DNA of 64,000 nt from Haloprofundus halobius (GTDB lineage: Archaea > Halobacteriota > Halobacteria > Halobacteriales > Haloferacaceae). Location: NCBI RefSeq assembly GCF_020097835.1, contig NZ_CP083666.1, forward strand, positions 1,488,001 to 1,552,000, in the 5' to 3' direction. Below are positions 18,240 through 26,898 of the stretch, piece by piece. The notes beneath the pieces were generated by a model. It saw only the letters and a program-made list of their open reading frames with translations. It was not told where the DNA came from and did no database searches. The translations under genes and the position numbers were made by a program. How positions within the stretch are numbered: the first letter of the stretch is position 1; every line of letters starts with the position of its first letter.

Positions 18240-19327
18240 GCCGTTGCCTCCGCGAGCACGCGGTTGAGCGTCTCCACCGCTCGCTTCGTCTGCTCCTCGC
18301 TGCCGCAGGAGATACGGATACAGGCGGGGAGACCGAAACTCGAACAGTCGCGGACGATGACGCCCTCGCGCTGGCAGGCGTCGGCGACGGCGCTGGCGTC
18401 TCCGACTTCCGCGAGCACGAAGTTGCCTGCGCTCTCCCACGTCGGCGCGTCGAGGTTCTCGTAGAGGTACTCGCGCGCCCAGCGTGCGCTCTCGACGCTC
18501 TTCTCGACGTGTCCGTCGTCGTCAAGGGCGGCGAGCGCCGCGCGGCAGGCGAGTTCGTTCGCCGCGAACGGGGTGTTGACTCGGGCGTACGCGTCGGCCC
18601 ACGCCTCGGGGACGACGCCGTACCCGATGCGGAGGCCGGCGAGGCCGTACGCCTTCGAGAACGTGCGCAGGACCGCGAGGTTGTCGGGTCCGTCTCGACC
18701 GTCGAGCAACCCGACGGCGCTGGGTTGCTCGGCGTACTCGCCGTATGCCTCGTCGACGACGACGAGGGTGTGGTCCTCGACGGCGTCGAGAAGCGAGACG
18801 AGTTCCTCGCGCGGGAACTCCGAGCCAGTCGGGTTGTGCGGCGAGGTGAGATAGACGACGCGCTCGCCGTCGTAGGCGTCGAGAAGTCCGTCGGCACTCT
18901 GCGCGAAGTCGTCGTCCTTCGAGAGGCCGTAGGAGGACGAACCGCCGTGGACGTACCGCGCGCTCATCGAGTAGTACGCGAAGCCGGGTTCGGGGACGAG
19001 AATCTCGTCGCCGGGGTCGAGCATCGCGCGGTGGAGGTAGTCGATCGCGCCGTCCGCGCCGGGGCTGACCCACACCTGCTCGGGCGCGACGTCCCACTTC
19101 GACGCCAGTCTCTCGGTGAGGTCGGCGTGCGAGGTGGTCGGGTAGACGTCGAGGTCCGGTGCCGCGGATTCGACCGCCGCGACCGCGTCCGGACTCGGCC
19201 CGTGGGGGTTCTCGTTCGAGGAGAGTTTCACGAGGTCGTCGGGGTCGAGACCGAGTTCGCGGGCGACCTCCTCGATTCCCCGGCCGGGGACGTACGGTGA
19301 GTTCGCAGAGAGGTCCCGTGGTTCCAT
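18236..19327 (-). CDS. hisC: Histidinol-phosphate aminotransferase
   Basis: This PLP enzyme transfers an amino group from glutamate to imidazole-acetol phosphate, a late step of histidine synthesis. The 363-residue protein has KLSSNENPHGPSP near residue 33 and GADGAIDYLHRAML, then FAYYSMSARYVHGG and the PLP region LTSPHNPTGSEF. VVVDEAYGEYA precedes the PLP-binding lysine in TFSKAYGLAGLRIGYG. The C-terminal RISCGSEEQTKRAVETL is typical. It is the first gene of a three-gene operon held together by overlapping start and stop codons, although the other two genes are not histidine genes. The ATG at 19327 gives MEPRDLSANSPYVPG, the normal start. The aspartate-type aminotransferase at 42963 is a different family branch. 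Confidence 0.94.
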   Translation of the reverse strand: MEPRDLSANSPYVPGRGIEEVARELGLDPDDLVKLSSNENPHGPSPDAVAAVESAAPDLDVYPTTSHADLTERLASKWDVAPEQVWVSPGADGAIDYLHRAMLDPGDEILVPEPGFAYYSMSARYVHGGSSSYGLSKDDDFAQSADGLLDAYDGERVVYLTSPHNPTGSEFPREELVSLLDAVEDHTLVVVDEAYGEYAEQPSAVGLLDGRDGPDNLAVLRTFSKAYGLAGLRIGYGVVPEAWADAYARVNTPFAANELACRAALAALDDDGHVEKSVESARWAREYLYENLDAPTWESAGNFVLAEVGDASAVADACQREGVIVRDCSSFGLPACIRISCGSEEQTKRAVETLNRVLAEATA

Positions 19328-19565
19328 GTTCGGTACGTGTTTGTGGCGGGTCTTAAGGGTGCTTACACCGGACGAGAGGCGGGTACGACGACGGTGGTTC
19401 GTCGGCCCACAGACGGGCGCCTCGACCAGTACGAGACCTCGAAGGTTTATGACCGAGAAGGGAACCACCCGCTCCCGTGAACTGACTCACGCCGTGATGG
19501 GGTCGAGGCGGGTGTACGGTGCGCCCCTCACGGAAAATAGAGCCGACGCGCCGTCTGTTCGCAGA

Positions 19566-20297
19566 TTACGGAATCCGAACGTCGTGTTCGAGCGTTCCGA
19601 CACCTTCGATTTCGACTTCGACGCGGTCGCCGTCCGACAGTGGGCCGACGCCCTCGGGCGTGCCAGTCGCGATGACGTCGCCCGGTTCGAGCGTCAGGTA
19701 CGTCGTTATCTCCTCGATGAGCGTCGGGATATCGAACACCATCTGGTCTCGGCTGCCGTCTTGTTTCGTCTCGCCGTTTACGCGTAGCGTCACGCGGGCG
19801 TCGTCGGGAACGTGTTCGGGGTCGGCGAGCACCGGTCCCATCGGTGCACTGCCGTCGAACGCCTTGCCGCGCACCCAGTTTTGCTCCGCTCTCTGGTCAT
19901 CGCGGTTCGAGATGTCGTTGAAGCAGGTGAACCCGGCGACGACGTCCATCGCGTCTTTGGCGGCGACGTTCCGGCACTGCTCGCCGATGACGACGCCGAT
20001 TTCGGCTTCCCAGTCGAGACGCTCTTTGCCCGCCGGAAGCGTCACGGTGTCGCCGTGGCCAGCGAGCGTGTTGGGGCCCTTCAAGAAGAGCATCGGCCGG
20101 TCGGGAACGTCTGCACCGTGTTCGGCCGCGTGGTCGGCGTAGTTCCGCCCGATGCAGACGATTTTCGACGGCTCGGACGGCGGCAGAATATCGACATCGT
20201 GGTGGTCGTACGTCTCGCCGGCGAACGTTATCGCGTCTTCGTGCCACTCGCCAGTTCGGACTGCTCCCGCTGGGTCGCGAAATCGGACGTGGTACAT
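19566..20297 (-). CDS. Fumarylacetoacetate hydrolase family protein
   Basis: The 243-residue protein has the FAH fold: KIVCIGRNYADHAAEHG near residue 46, PMLFLKGPNTL, then the metal-binding Glu residues in RLDWEAEIGVVIG and an Asp in FNDISNRDDQ. It ends with TGTPEGVGPLSDGDRVEVEI, the standard C-terminal signature. Such enzymes are Mg-dependent hydrolases, decarboxylases or isomerases acting on beta-diketo or 2-oxo acids, for example in aromatic degradation. No degradation gene lies beside it, and haloarchaea often carry it as a stand-alone gene that may act as an acylpyruvase or oxaloacetate decarboxylase. The exact substrate is not inferable. It is divergent from a small acidic gene at 20404. 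Confidence 0.88.
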   Translation of the reverse strand: MYHVRFRDPAGAVRTGEWHEDAITFAGETYDHHDVDILPPSEPSKIVCIGRNYADHAAEHGADVPDRPMLFLKGPNTLAGHGDTVTLPAGKERLDWEAEIGVVIGEQCRNVAAKDAMDVVAGFTCFNDISNRDDQRAEQNWVRGKAFDGSAPMGPVLADPEHVPDDARVTLRVNGETKQDGSRDQMVFDIPTLIEEITTYLTLEPGDVIATGTPEGVGPLSDGDRVEVEIEGVGTLEHDVRIP

Positions 20298-20403
20298 GGG
20301 TAGAGATGTGGCGTTCGGCGCTTAGTTCTTTGTGAGGCGGCGACGCGGACGGCCGAAGAGACGCTGCCCCAGCGACTATCGTGTTCCTCGTTGACGGGTA
20401 CCT

Positions 20404-20727
20404 ATGCTGGTCTACCTGCATCAGTATCGCGAATCGGACGCCGACGAGACTGTCGGCGGCGCAACGAGTGACGCAGACGAAGAGTCGTACTTCGGCGAAC
20501 GACTCGACGCGACCGAGGACCAAGAGTGGAAGTCCGTCGACTACGGTGACCGGACGGTGTTGCGACGCGCGCTCACGTTCGAGGACGTCACCGCCGTCTC
20601 GGTACCCAGAGACGTCGAAGCACCCGACGGCGGACTCCCCGGCGTGACGGTCCAACTCCGAAAGGACGGCGACGAGGAGTACGTCGACGACGCCGTCGTC
20701 GTCGAGGTCACGGACGAGAATCCGTAA
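20404..20727 (+). CDS. Conserved-looking acidic small protein, unknown function
   Basis: This 107-residue cytoplasmic protein has no membrane segment and no cysteine. It starts MLVYLHQYRESDADE and has an acidic central part (TSDADEESYFGERLDATEDQE). It then forms a probable beta-rich region (VDYGDRTVLRRALTFEDVTA, VTVQLRKDG, AVVVEVTDENP). Codon use and the short 51 nt gap to the next gene on the same strand suggest it is real. I do not recognise a family and no motif points to a function. It is divergent from the FAH-type gene and might share regulation with the following M24 peptidase, which has its own TATA. Confidence 0.6.
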   Translation: MLVYLHQYRESDADETVGGATSDADEESYFGERLDATEDQEWKSVDYGDRTVLRRALTFEDVTAVSVPRDVEAPDGGLPGVTVQLRKDGDEEYVDDAVVVEVTDENP

Positions 20728-20778
20728 CCAACCACCGGGAGGCATACACTTAGTAGGCGTCGTCCGCCTCGCTCACGC

Positions 20779-21891
20779 ATGACAGAGCGATACGCTAACC
20801 GACGGTCGGCGCTGTTCGAGGAACTCCCCGAGTCGGTCGGGACGGTGTACGTCGCCCCGAGCGAGACGCTTCGCTACCTCTCGGGGCTGTCGATGCACCA
20901 GAGCGAGCGCCCGACGCTGCTCGTCCTCTCGCGAGCGGAGGGTCCGGCGGTCGTCCTCCCGGAACTGGAGACCGACCGTGTCGCCGACGTCCTCGGCGAC
21001 GACGTGCCGTTCTACACCTACGGCGACGCGACGGACCCGACGCAGGCGGCGAGGGAGGCGTTCGAGAGACTCGCAGACGGGAGGGAACTGTCGGGCGACG
21101 CCGCCGTCGAGTACCGGTCGACGCGCGTCCTCGAATACAACCTGCTCACCGACCACCACGACCCCGAGTCGATACAGGACCTCGAACCCGCGGCGGCGGC
21201 GCTGCGCGCCCGCAAGGACGAATCCGAGCGCGAGTCGATGCGGAAGGCGGCGCGCATCACCGACCACGTCCTGCAGGAGACGTTCGAGGAGATCGAAGTC
21301 GGGTGGAGCGAGCGCGATGTCGAACGCGCCATCGAAAAGCGCGTCATCGACAGCGACGCCGACACGTACAGCGGCGGCATCGTCACCGTCGGCGAGCGAA
21401 CCGCGTTCCCGCACGCGAACACCGGGCACACGGAAATCGAGAGGGGTGACCTCGTGATGATCGATTTCGGTGTCCGGGTCGACGGCTACTTTTCGGACAT
21501 CACGCGCACCGTCGCCGTCGGCGACCCGGGCGAGGAGTGTCGTCAGATATACGAGGTCGTCCGCGAGGCCGCCCGCGCGGGTCGCGAGGCAGTCGCCGAA
21601 GGCGTCCAGTATCAGGAACTCGACCGCGCTGCCCGAGAAGTCGTCGACGACGCCGGCTACGGCGACTACTTCCCGCACCGTCTCGGCCACGGTCTCGGGC
21701 TGGAGGGTCACGAACCGCCGTATCTGGTCGACGGTAACGAGGCGACGCTCGACGTCGGCAACGCGTTCACCGTCGAACCGGGCGTCTACGTCGACGGCGT
21801 CGGCGGCGTCAGAGTCGAAGACGACGTGTTGTTGACCGAGGACGGGGCGGAAGTGCTGACCGAGACGCCGCGGGAGCTTCGGATTCTGTAA
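20779..21891 (+). CDS. M24 family metallopeptidase, Xaa-Pro aminopeptidase type
   Basis: The 370-residue protein is a second pita-bread metallopeptidase in this window. Metal ligands are seen as Asp in [12 protein letters not shown], Asp in [11 protein letters not shown], His in [14 protein letters not shown], Glu in VEPGVYVDG and Glu in [10 protein letters not shown]. The N-terminal part ([20 protein letters not shown]) recalls the substrate-gating domain of bacterial PepQ. It should remove N-terminal residues before proline in the cytoplasm. It is clearly diverged from the M24 gene at 2304, so the two may differ in substrate. A TATA-like ACTTAGTA lies about 30 nt before the ATG. The protein ends LRIL just after the last strand, as usual. 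Confidence 0.9.
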   Translation: MTERYANRRSALFEELPESVGTVYVAPSETLRYLSGLSMHQSERPTLLVLSRAEGPAVVLPELETDRVADVLGDDVPFYTYGDATDPTQAAREAFERLADGRELSGDAAVEYRSTRVLEYNLLTDHHDPESIQDLEPAAAALRARKDESERESMRKAARITDHVLQETFEEIEVGWSERDVERAIEKRVIDSDADTYSGGIVTVGERTAFPHANTGHTEIERGDLVMIDFGVRVDGYFSDITRTVAVGDPGEECRQIYEVVREAARAGREAVAEGVQYQELDRAAREVVDDAGYGDYFPHRLGHGLGLEGHEPPYLVDGNEATLDVGNAFTVEPGVYVDGVGGVRVEDDVLLTEDGAEVLTETPRELRIL

Positions 21892-22030
21892 ACTCGCTTC
21901 GTCGGTCGGTCGCCTCGTCGGTCGGTCGTCCCGTCAGTCGCTCGTCTCGACGTGGGGCGACTCCGAGCGGTCGGCGCTCGTGTGCGCCGTTTTTGTGCGT
22001 TTTGCCGTCAGCGAATCCGACCGCCGGACG

Positions 22031-22038
22031 TATTTTTA
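22031..22038 (+). promoter_or_regulatory. TATA element for the UPF0173 hydrolase gene
   Basis: TATTTTTA lies about 34 nt before the ATG at 22068. It supports that start; a more upstream in-frame ATG at 21993 would precede the promoter. Confidence 0.65.
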
Positions 22039-22067
22039 TGCGTAACTGCTCCGTAAATCGATACGCA

Positions 22068-22802
22068 ATGGAACTCACCTGGCACGGACACTCCTGCTGG
22101 TACGTCACCGTCGGCGACACCGACCTGCTCATCGACCCGTTCTTCGACAATCCGAAGACGTCGCTGGAACCCGACGACGTCGACGACCCCGACTACGTGC
22201 TGTTGACGCACGGCCACGCCGACCACATCGGCCACGCCGGCGAGTTCTCCGACGCGACGCTCGTCGCGGTGCCGGAACTGGTCTCCTACGCTCAGGAGGA
22301 GCTAGGCTTCGAGGACGCCGTCGGCGGCATGGGGATGAACATCGGCGGCACCGTCGAGTGCGGCGACGCCTACGTGACGATGCACCGCGCCGACCACACC
22401 AACGGCGTCAACACCGGCTACGAGTACGACGTCGGGATGCCGGGCGGGTTCGTCATCTCCGACACCAAGCCGACGCAGGTGTCCGACGAGGAGTCGACCA
22501 CCTTCTACCACGCGGGCGACACCGGACTGATGACCGAGATGCGCGAGGTCATCGGTCCGTACCTCGAACCCGACGCCGCGGCGCTGCCCATCGGCGACCA
22601 CTTCACGATGGGCCCGTGGCAGGCGGCTATCGCCGTCGACTGGCTCGACGTCGACTACGCGTACCCGATGCACTACGACACGTTCCCGCCCATCGAGCAG
22701 GACCCCGAGGAGTTCGCCCGCGAGGTGGAGGCGACCGGGTCCGACACCGAGGTCGTGGTCCCCGAAGCGGACGAGCCGTTCACCCTCGAAGAGGGAGACT
22801 GA
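22068..22802 (+). CDS. UPF0173-type metal-dependent hydrolase (beta-lactamase fold)
   Basis: This 244-residue protein belongs to the metallo-beta-lactamase fold, YtkL/UPF0173 branch. It starts [20 protein letters not shown] and has the metal-binding core [16 protein letters not shown] (H-x-H-x-D-H, about residues 46-51). Further His residues sit in [11 protein letters not shown], the late Asp in [10 protein letters not shown] and a His in [10 protein letters not shown]. The family is widespread and hydrolyses an unknown ester or phosphoester; it has no proven physiological role. There is no signal peptide. It is a single-gene unit with its own TATA, followed 99 nt later by the OsmC pair. Confidence 0.88.
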   Translation: MELTWHGHSCWYVTVGDTDLLIDPFFDNPKTSLEPDDVDDPDYVLLTHGHADHIGHAGEFSDATLVAVPELVSYAQEELGFEDAVGGMGMNIGGTVECGDAYVTMHRADHTNGVNTGYEYDVGMPGGFVISDTKPTQVSDEESTTFYHAGDTGLMTEMREVIGPYLEPDAAALPIGDHFTMGPWQAAIAVDWLDVDYAYPMHYDTFPPIEQDPEEFAREVEATGSDTEVVVPEADEPFTLEEGD

Positions 22803-22901
22803 ACCGCCGGGATCGGTCGGCGTCCACGACTGTTCAGATTCCGCGCCGTTCACCCCGCTGAAACGACCATTTTTGTGAACGGCGGTGGTTGAAAGAGGTG
22901 T

Positions 22902-23297
22902 ATGGCGAAAGAAGTACACACCGTTTCCGAGGAAGGGTACAGCGCGACCAGTCAGATACGGGAGTTCGAGGTGGATATCGACTCGAACGGCGAGGAGGCC
23001 CCCGACACGCTCGAGAGCCTGCTGGCGGCGTACGCGTCCTGCTTCGTCCCGGCGCTCCGCGTCGGGGGGAGCCAGCGGGGCGTCGACGACCTCGGCCGCA
23101 TCGAGATCGACGCGATCGGAGAGCTGAACGACGACGACAAGCTCGAATCGGTCGCCTTCGACGTCCGCGTCGAACCGGCGCTCGAAGACGGCCAGGGCGA
23201 GGAGATCCTCGAGCGCGCCTTCGAACTCTGCAAGGTCCACGACGCGCTCAAGGAGAGCCTCCACGCGGAGACGACCATCGAAGGCGGGTCAGTCTAA
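22902..23297 (+). CDS. OsmC family protein (first of a tandem pair)
   Basis: OsmC/Ohr proteins reduce organic hydroperoxides with a reactive cysteine pair. This 131-residue protein keeps a cysteine in AAYASCFVPALRVGGSQRG near residue 47 and a second in FELCKVHDALKESL near residue 107, at the spacing expected of the pair. The GGSQRG segment replaces the more usual wording of bacterial OsmC, so it belongs to a haloarchaeal branch. TATA-like CATTTTTGTG lies about 33 nt upstream. A close relative follows 202 nt downstream on the same strand, clearly a gene duplication. The family may act on lipid or cofactor peroxides in the cytoplasm. Confidence 0.88.
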   Translation: MAKEVHTVSEEGYSATSQIREFEVDIDSNGEEAPDTLESLLAAYASCFVPALRVGGSQRGVDDLGRIEIDAIGELNDDDKLESVAFDVRVEPALEDGQGEEILERAFELCKVHDALKESLHAETTIEGGSV

Positions 23298-23499
23298 CCC
23301 GCGGCGGTCGGATTCGCGGCGGTGGAGTCGCGTCGCCCCCGCACCCGGGGCCGGTTCGATCGGCGATTCCGCCGCCCCCGAGCGGATCCGTCGAACCGTT
23401 AGGGAGGACGGGCAGGCGATTATTTTCCAGGCGAACGCGCAGTCATTTGGTCGCCGATGAAGCAATCTTTAGGACGTTCCAGTTCCACGCTCAGTACGT

Positions 23500-23895
23500 A
23501 TGACGGACATCCAGACGACCACGGTCAGCGAAGAGGGCTACGCGAGTACGAGCGAAGTCAGCGACTTCGAACTCTCCATCGACGCGACGAGTGAACAGGG
23601 GCCGGACCCGAACTCGGTGCTCGTCGCGGACTACGCGTCGTGTTTCCTGCCCGCGTTCCGCGTCGGCGGGTCCCAGCGCGGCTTCGACGACCTCGGGAAG
23701 CTTCAGATCGACGCGGAGGCCGACCTCGACGACGACGACGACCTCACGGGCATTCGCTTCGACATCTACGTCGAAGCCGACCTCGGCGACGAAGTCGACG
23801 AAGTCGTCTCGCGCGCAGAGGACATCTGCCACGTCCACGCGGCGCTCCGCGAGGAACTTCAAGCCGACATCGCGGTCAACGACGGCGCGTTCTGA
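23500..23895 (+). CDS. OsmC family protein (second of a tandem pair)
   Basis: This protein is also 131 residues and aligns with its neighbour end to end without gaps: VSEEGYASTSEVSDFEL matches VSEEGYSATSQIREFEV, and DYASCFLPAFRVGGSQRGFDD matches the neighbour in the active-site stretch. The second cysteine is in EDICHVHAALREEL. Both cysteines are thus kept, so both copies may be active peroxidases. The middle region is more acidic than in the first copy (ADLDDDDDLTG). It has its own TATA-like ATCTTTAGG about 35 nt upstream, so the two copies can be expressed independently. The duplication is old enough for divergence at roughly half of the positions. Confidence 0.87.
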   Translation: MTDIQTTTVSEEGYASTSEVSDFELSIDATSEQGPDPNSVLVADYASCFLPAFRVGGSQRGFDDLGKLQIDAEADLDDDDDLTGIRFDIYVEADLGDEVDEVVSRAEDICHVHAALREELQADIAVNDGAF

Positions 23896-23946
23896 GCGCG
23901 CTCGATATCGAATTTTTGCGGAAGTGGAGGACGAAGAACCGAGTCG

Positions 23947-24078
23947 TTACTGTCGACGATAGCTTCGGTAGCTCATCGCGTAGCCGTCGACGATGACCGT
24001 CTCGCGCTCTTCGGGGTCGTACACGGGGCTCGTCGTCCGCTCGTCGCGGAAGCGGTAGGGACTGTCGTCACCTTCCAT
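23947..24078 (-). CDS. Very small basic/acidic protein, unknown function
   Basis: A 43-residue open frame beginning MEGDDSPYRFRDERTTSP and ending AMSYRSYRRQ. It contains the phrase VYDPEERETVIVDGYAMSYR, which reads like a genuine conserved peptide rather than antisense noise. Codon positions are GC-rich in the third base, as in real genes here. No function can be given. It lies between the OsmC pair and the truncated DJ-1-type gene, on the same strand as the latter. Confidence is moderate because of the short length. Confidence 0.5.
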   Translation of the reverse strand: MEGDDSPYRFRDERTTSPVYDPEERETVIVDGYAMSYRSYRRQ

Positions 24079-24163
24079 ACCCGCTATTCGTCGTTCTCGT
24101 ACAAAATAGTGAGGCGTGTTCTCACGAACCACGACACTCTCTCGGGTTCGGGTGACGACCGGT

Positions 24164-24454
24164 TCAGTCGTCGGCCGCGACGGCGGTCGGATCGTGGTCG
24201 ACGCTCGTCCCGAGCACGTCGAGGAACTGCGCGAGCCACTCGGGGTGGTCCGACCAGTCGTGGCCGCGCTCCTCCAGATACGTCTGGTCGCCGCGGAAGT
24301 CGTGGACGGCGGTCTTGACCGTGTCACCGGTTTCCTTCTCGGGACAGACGGCGTCCACCCCGTGGCCGACCATCTCCAGCGCCTGGAACGGTACCATGAG
24401 TTCGAGGTCTTCGCCGAAGTCGCCGACGATCATGAGGAGTTTCTTGCCTGCCAT
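24164..24454 (-). pseudogene. Truncated DJ-1/PfpI family gene (N-terminal half only)
   Basis: The first about 67 residues ([63 protein letters not shown]) match the start of haloarchaeal DJ-1/PfpI proteins, which are usually near 190-200 residues. After that the sequence changes to [17 protein letters not shown] and stops at 96 residues. The family's nucleophilic cysteine, in the second half, is therefore absent and is not encoded elsewhere nearby. It is likely a remnant, or a shortened protein with a new tail that could still be translated. The ATG at 24454 gives the expected family start. The neighbours are unrelated small genes. Confidence 0.7.
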
Positions 24455-24590
24455 AGCGTGAGAGGGTGCCGCACGAAGCGAGCTAACGTTTCGTCGGCCC
24501 GGAGGTCGTCTGCGCGTGGACGAGAGCACCGATTCCGAAGCAGCAGTCCACTCCCGAAGACAGTAGGACGTGCCCACCGACAGAGAACGC

Positions 24591-25154
24591 ATGAGACGAA
24601 CCGCCGTCGATGATGCCGATCCGATAGTCTTCGACGACGGTACAGCGCGTCGTAAACTCGCCGACCTACTGGCGACGACCGGCGTCGCACTCAACCGCTA
24701 CCGCGTCCCGCCCGGAAGCGGACTACCCGGCGGTTTGCACGCACACGCTGACCAGGAGGAGCTGTTCCTCGTTACGGCGGGCGAGGCGACGTTCGAGACC
24801 CTGGACGGCGAGATGCTGGTCGAGGAGGAGGAGGCGATTCACTTCGCGCCCGGCGAGTTCCAATCCGGGAAAAACGATTCGGACGACGAACTCGTACTGT
24901 TCGCCGTCGGCGCACCCCGTGAGAGCCGCGACATCCGGGTCCCGCTTCGGTGCCGCGAGTGCGGCTACGACGACCTCCGTTTGGGATCCGTCGACGACGA
25001 ACCCGGACTCGTCTGTCCCGCGTGTGACGCCACGTTTTCGCCGCAGCCGTGTCCCGCGTGCGGCCACGAGGAGATGCGTGTCGAACTGGGCGACGCCGGT
25101 CGACCCGTCACCGCGTGTCCCGGTTGCGGAGCCGAGTTCGAAGACCACATCTGA
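24591..25154 (+). CDS. Cupin domain protein with C-terminal zinc ribbons
   Basis: The 187-residue protein has an N-terminal cupin barrel with metal-ligand pattern H-x-H...E in [20 protein letters not shown] (about residues 48-67) and a closing His in [10 protein letters not shown]. From about residue 118 two zinc ribbons follow: [12 protein letters not shown] with CPACDATF, and [10 protein letters not shown] with [12 protein letters not shown], eight cysteines in four CxxC pairs. A cupin may bind a small ligand or metal and the ribbons could bind nucleic acid or another protein, so a regulator or assembly factor is possible. Substrate unknown. The ATG at 24591 is used; a GTG at 24570 would add seven residues. 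Confidence 0.8.
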   Translation: MRRTAVDDADPIVFDDGTARRKLADLLATTGVALNRYRVPPGSGLPGGLHAHADQEELFLVTAGEATFETLDGEMLVEEEEAIHFAPGEFQSGKNDSDDELVLFAVGAPRESRDIRVPLRCRECGYDDLRLGSVDDEPGLVCPACDATFSPQPCPACGHEEMRVELGDAGRPVTACPGCGAEFEDHI

Positions 25155-25185
25155 GCGGGTGCGAGAGCGGCGGTCCGATCGGCGA

Positions 25186-25974
25186 CTACCCGTCCGCCAA
25201 CACCCGCCCGATATCCGCGATGGAGTCGAGCACGTAGTCGGGGTCGACCGACGACTCGGCGAGCGCGCGGTCGTCGGTGATGCCCGTCTTGACGACCACC
25301 GTCGTCAGCCCCGCCGCCGCGCCGAGTGCGATGTCGGTGTCGAGTCTGTCGCCGACGACCAGACAGCGGTCGGCGTCGTGGCCGAGACGTTCGAGGGCCA
25401 AGTGACGGGCGTGCGCCGAGGGCTTGCCGAGCGTCGCGTCGGGCGAGCGGCCGGCGACGCCCGCGACGGCGTGGGTCATCGCCCCCGACCCCGGCACGTC
25501 GCGGTCGACCGCGGGAATCGTCATGTCGGGGTCGGTGCTCAGGAAGGGAACCGCCTCGTCTTCGAGCGCGACCATCGCCGCCACGAGGTCGTCGTAGTGA
25601 AAGTCGCGGTCGATGGAGACGACGACGGCGTCGGCCGCCGCGGGGTCGGTCGTCACGGTCAGTCCCGCGTCCCGGAACTGCTCTGTGAGTCCCGCCTCGC
25701 CGACGACGAAAAGCGAGTCGGCGGCGTGTTCGGCCTCGAGGTACGCCGTCGTCGCCGTCCCGGAGGTGAGCACCTCGTCGGGAGCGACATCGATACCGGC
25801 GCGGGCGAACCGCTCGGCGTACACCGGCGGCGCTTTCGCCGGGTTGTTCGAGAAGAAGACGCGGTCGACGCCCGCCGCTTCGAGCACGTCGAGTCCGTCG
25901 GTCGCGCCGGCGATCCGTTCGTTCCCTCTGAGCACTGTCCCGTCGACGTCGAGTATCGCCCCGCGAAACTCCAT
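25186..25974 (-). CDS. HAD superfamily hydrolase, NagD/p-nitrophenyl phosphatase type
   Basis: The 262-residue protein has HAD motifs in order: GAILDVDGTVLRGNERI (nucleophile Asp, residues 5-20), VFFSNNPAKAPP (motif II), GKPSAHARH with its Lys (motif III), and VVGDRLDTDIALGAAAGL with the metal-binding Asp residues (motif IV). The large cap between motifs II and III is of the C2/NagD type. It is a Mg-dependent phosphatase acting on a sugar phosphate, nucleotide or similar small substrate; archaeal members include phosphoglycolate-like phosphatases. It is divergent from arfA by 136 nt. The ATG at 25974 begins MEFRGAILDVDGT, the normal start. Confidence 0.9.
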   Translation of the reverse strand: MEFRGAILDVDGTVLRGNERIAGATDGLDVLEAAGVDRVFFSNNPAKAPPVYAERFARAGIDVAPDEVLTSGTATTAYLEAEHAADSLFVVGEAGLTEQFRDAGLTVTTDPAAADAVVVSIDRDFHYDDLVAAMVALEDEAVPFLSTDPDMTIPAVDRDVPGSGAMTHAVAGVAGRSPDATLGKPSAHARHLALERLGHDADRCLVVGDRLDTDIALGAAAGLTTVVVKTGITDDRALAESSVDPDYVLDSIADIGRVLADG

Positions 25975-26110
25975 CGGACTCGGTACGCAGGTCGTGGAGT
26001 TGAATCCGGCGATGCGGCCCCGACAACGACTGCGCAAGCGACGGTGTCGTACGGCTACGACCGGTTCCGAACCAAAGAACAATGTAGCACGCATGCTTTT
26101 ATCGGATACC

Positions 26111-26890
26111 GTGACGAACACGCAGTTGACGCTCATCCAGATAGACAACTACGGACCCTGGACGGTCACGCCCGAACCGCGACGGGAGATGGACCTCCAG
26201 ACGCTGCAATCTCGCCTCTTTGCCGACCTCGCGCAGTTCGTCGGGAGCCGCGACGGCTACGTCTTCTTCACCCGCTTCGACAACATGGTCGCGGTGACCA
26301 ACGGTCTCGACCGGACGGACCACGAACTCCTCCAGGAGTCGATCCGCAACCGCTACCCCGTCTCGCTGAGCCTCGGCGTCGGCGTCGACCAGAAACCCAT
26401 CGACGCGCTCGAACGGGCGACGGAGGAGATCCAACTCGCCGGCAGCGCCCAGGACGGCGACCGCCGCGAAGTGCTCGGCGGCGAGTTTCACGCCCCGACC
26501 GGGAGGGACGACCTCCACATCGCTCACTTCGACGTGAACGACGCGACGGGCAAGTACACCGACCGACTCAACGAGTTTGACTCGTTCATCCACATCGAGC
26601 AGGGGTACGCCAGCCTGATGCGCCACATGCGCGAGGCGCACGGCGCGCTCTCCTTTTTCGTCGGCGGCGACAACATCATCTCCGTCTGCCCCGAACTCTC
26701 CGAGAACGAGTACCGAAGCGCCATCGACCACGTCGAGTCGGCGGTCGGCGTCGAGCTGAAAGTCGGCGTCGGCACCGGCGAGAGCGCCCACGTCGCCGGC
26801 TTCGCGGCCAAACACGCCCTCGAAGCGTGTCGCCACCGCGGCACGGTCGTCGAGTTCGAGGCCGCGCCGGCGTGCGTCGGCGACGACTGA
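26111..26890 (+). CDS. arfA: GTP cyclohydrolase III (GTP cyclohydrolase IIa)
   Basis: This archaeal enzyme opens the ring of GTP to a formylamino-pyrimidine phosphate, the first step toward riboflavin and coenzyme F420. The 259-residue chain has the family start TNTQLTLIQIDNYGPWTVTP and two internally similar halves, with FFTRFDNMVAVTN near residue 60 and FFVGGDNIISVCPE near residue 185; the GGDN-type motifs resemble nucleotidyl-cyclase folds. The GTG at 26111 is used because it gives the family N-terminus; an ATG at 26093 would add six atypical residues. It is followed 8 nt later by the dehydrogenase gene, so it may be the first gene of the pterin-like cluster. Confidence 0.93.
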   Translation: MTNTQLTLIQIDNYGPWTVTPEPRREMDLQTLQSRLFADLAQFVGSRDGYVFFTRFDNMVAVTNGLDRTDHELLQESIRNRYPVSLSLGVGVDQKPIDALERATEEIQLAGSAQDGDRREVLGGEFHAPTGRDDLHIAHFDVNDATGKYTDRLNEFDSFIHIEQGYASLMRHMREAHGALSFFVGGDNIISVCPELSENEYRSAIDHVESAVGVELKVGVGTGESAHVAGFAAKHALEACRHRGTVVEFEAAPACVGDD

Positions 26891-26898
26891 ACCCGACG

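Noticed and set aside
24919-26580. 553-codon open frame across three genes
   Set aside because: Arg-rich, without domains, and it overlaps the cupin, HAD phosphatase and arfA genes in other frames.
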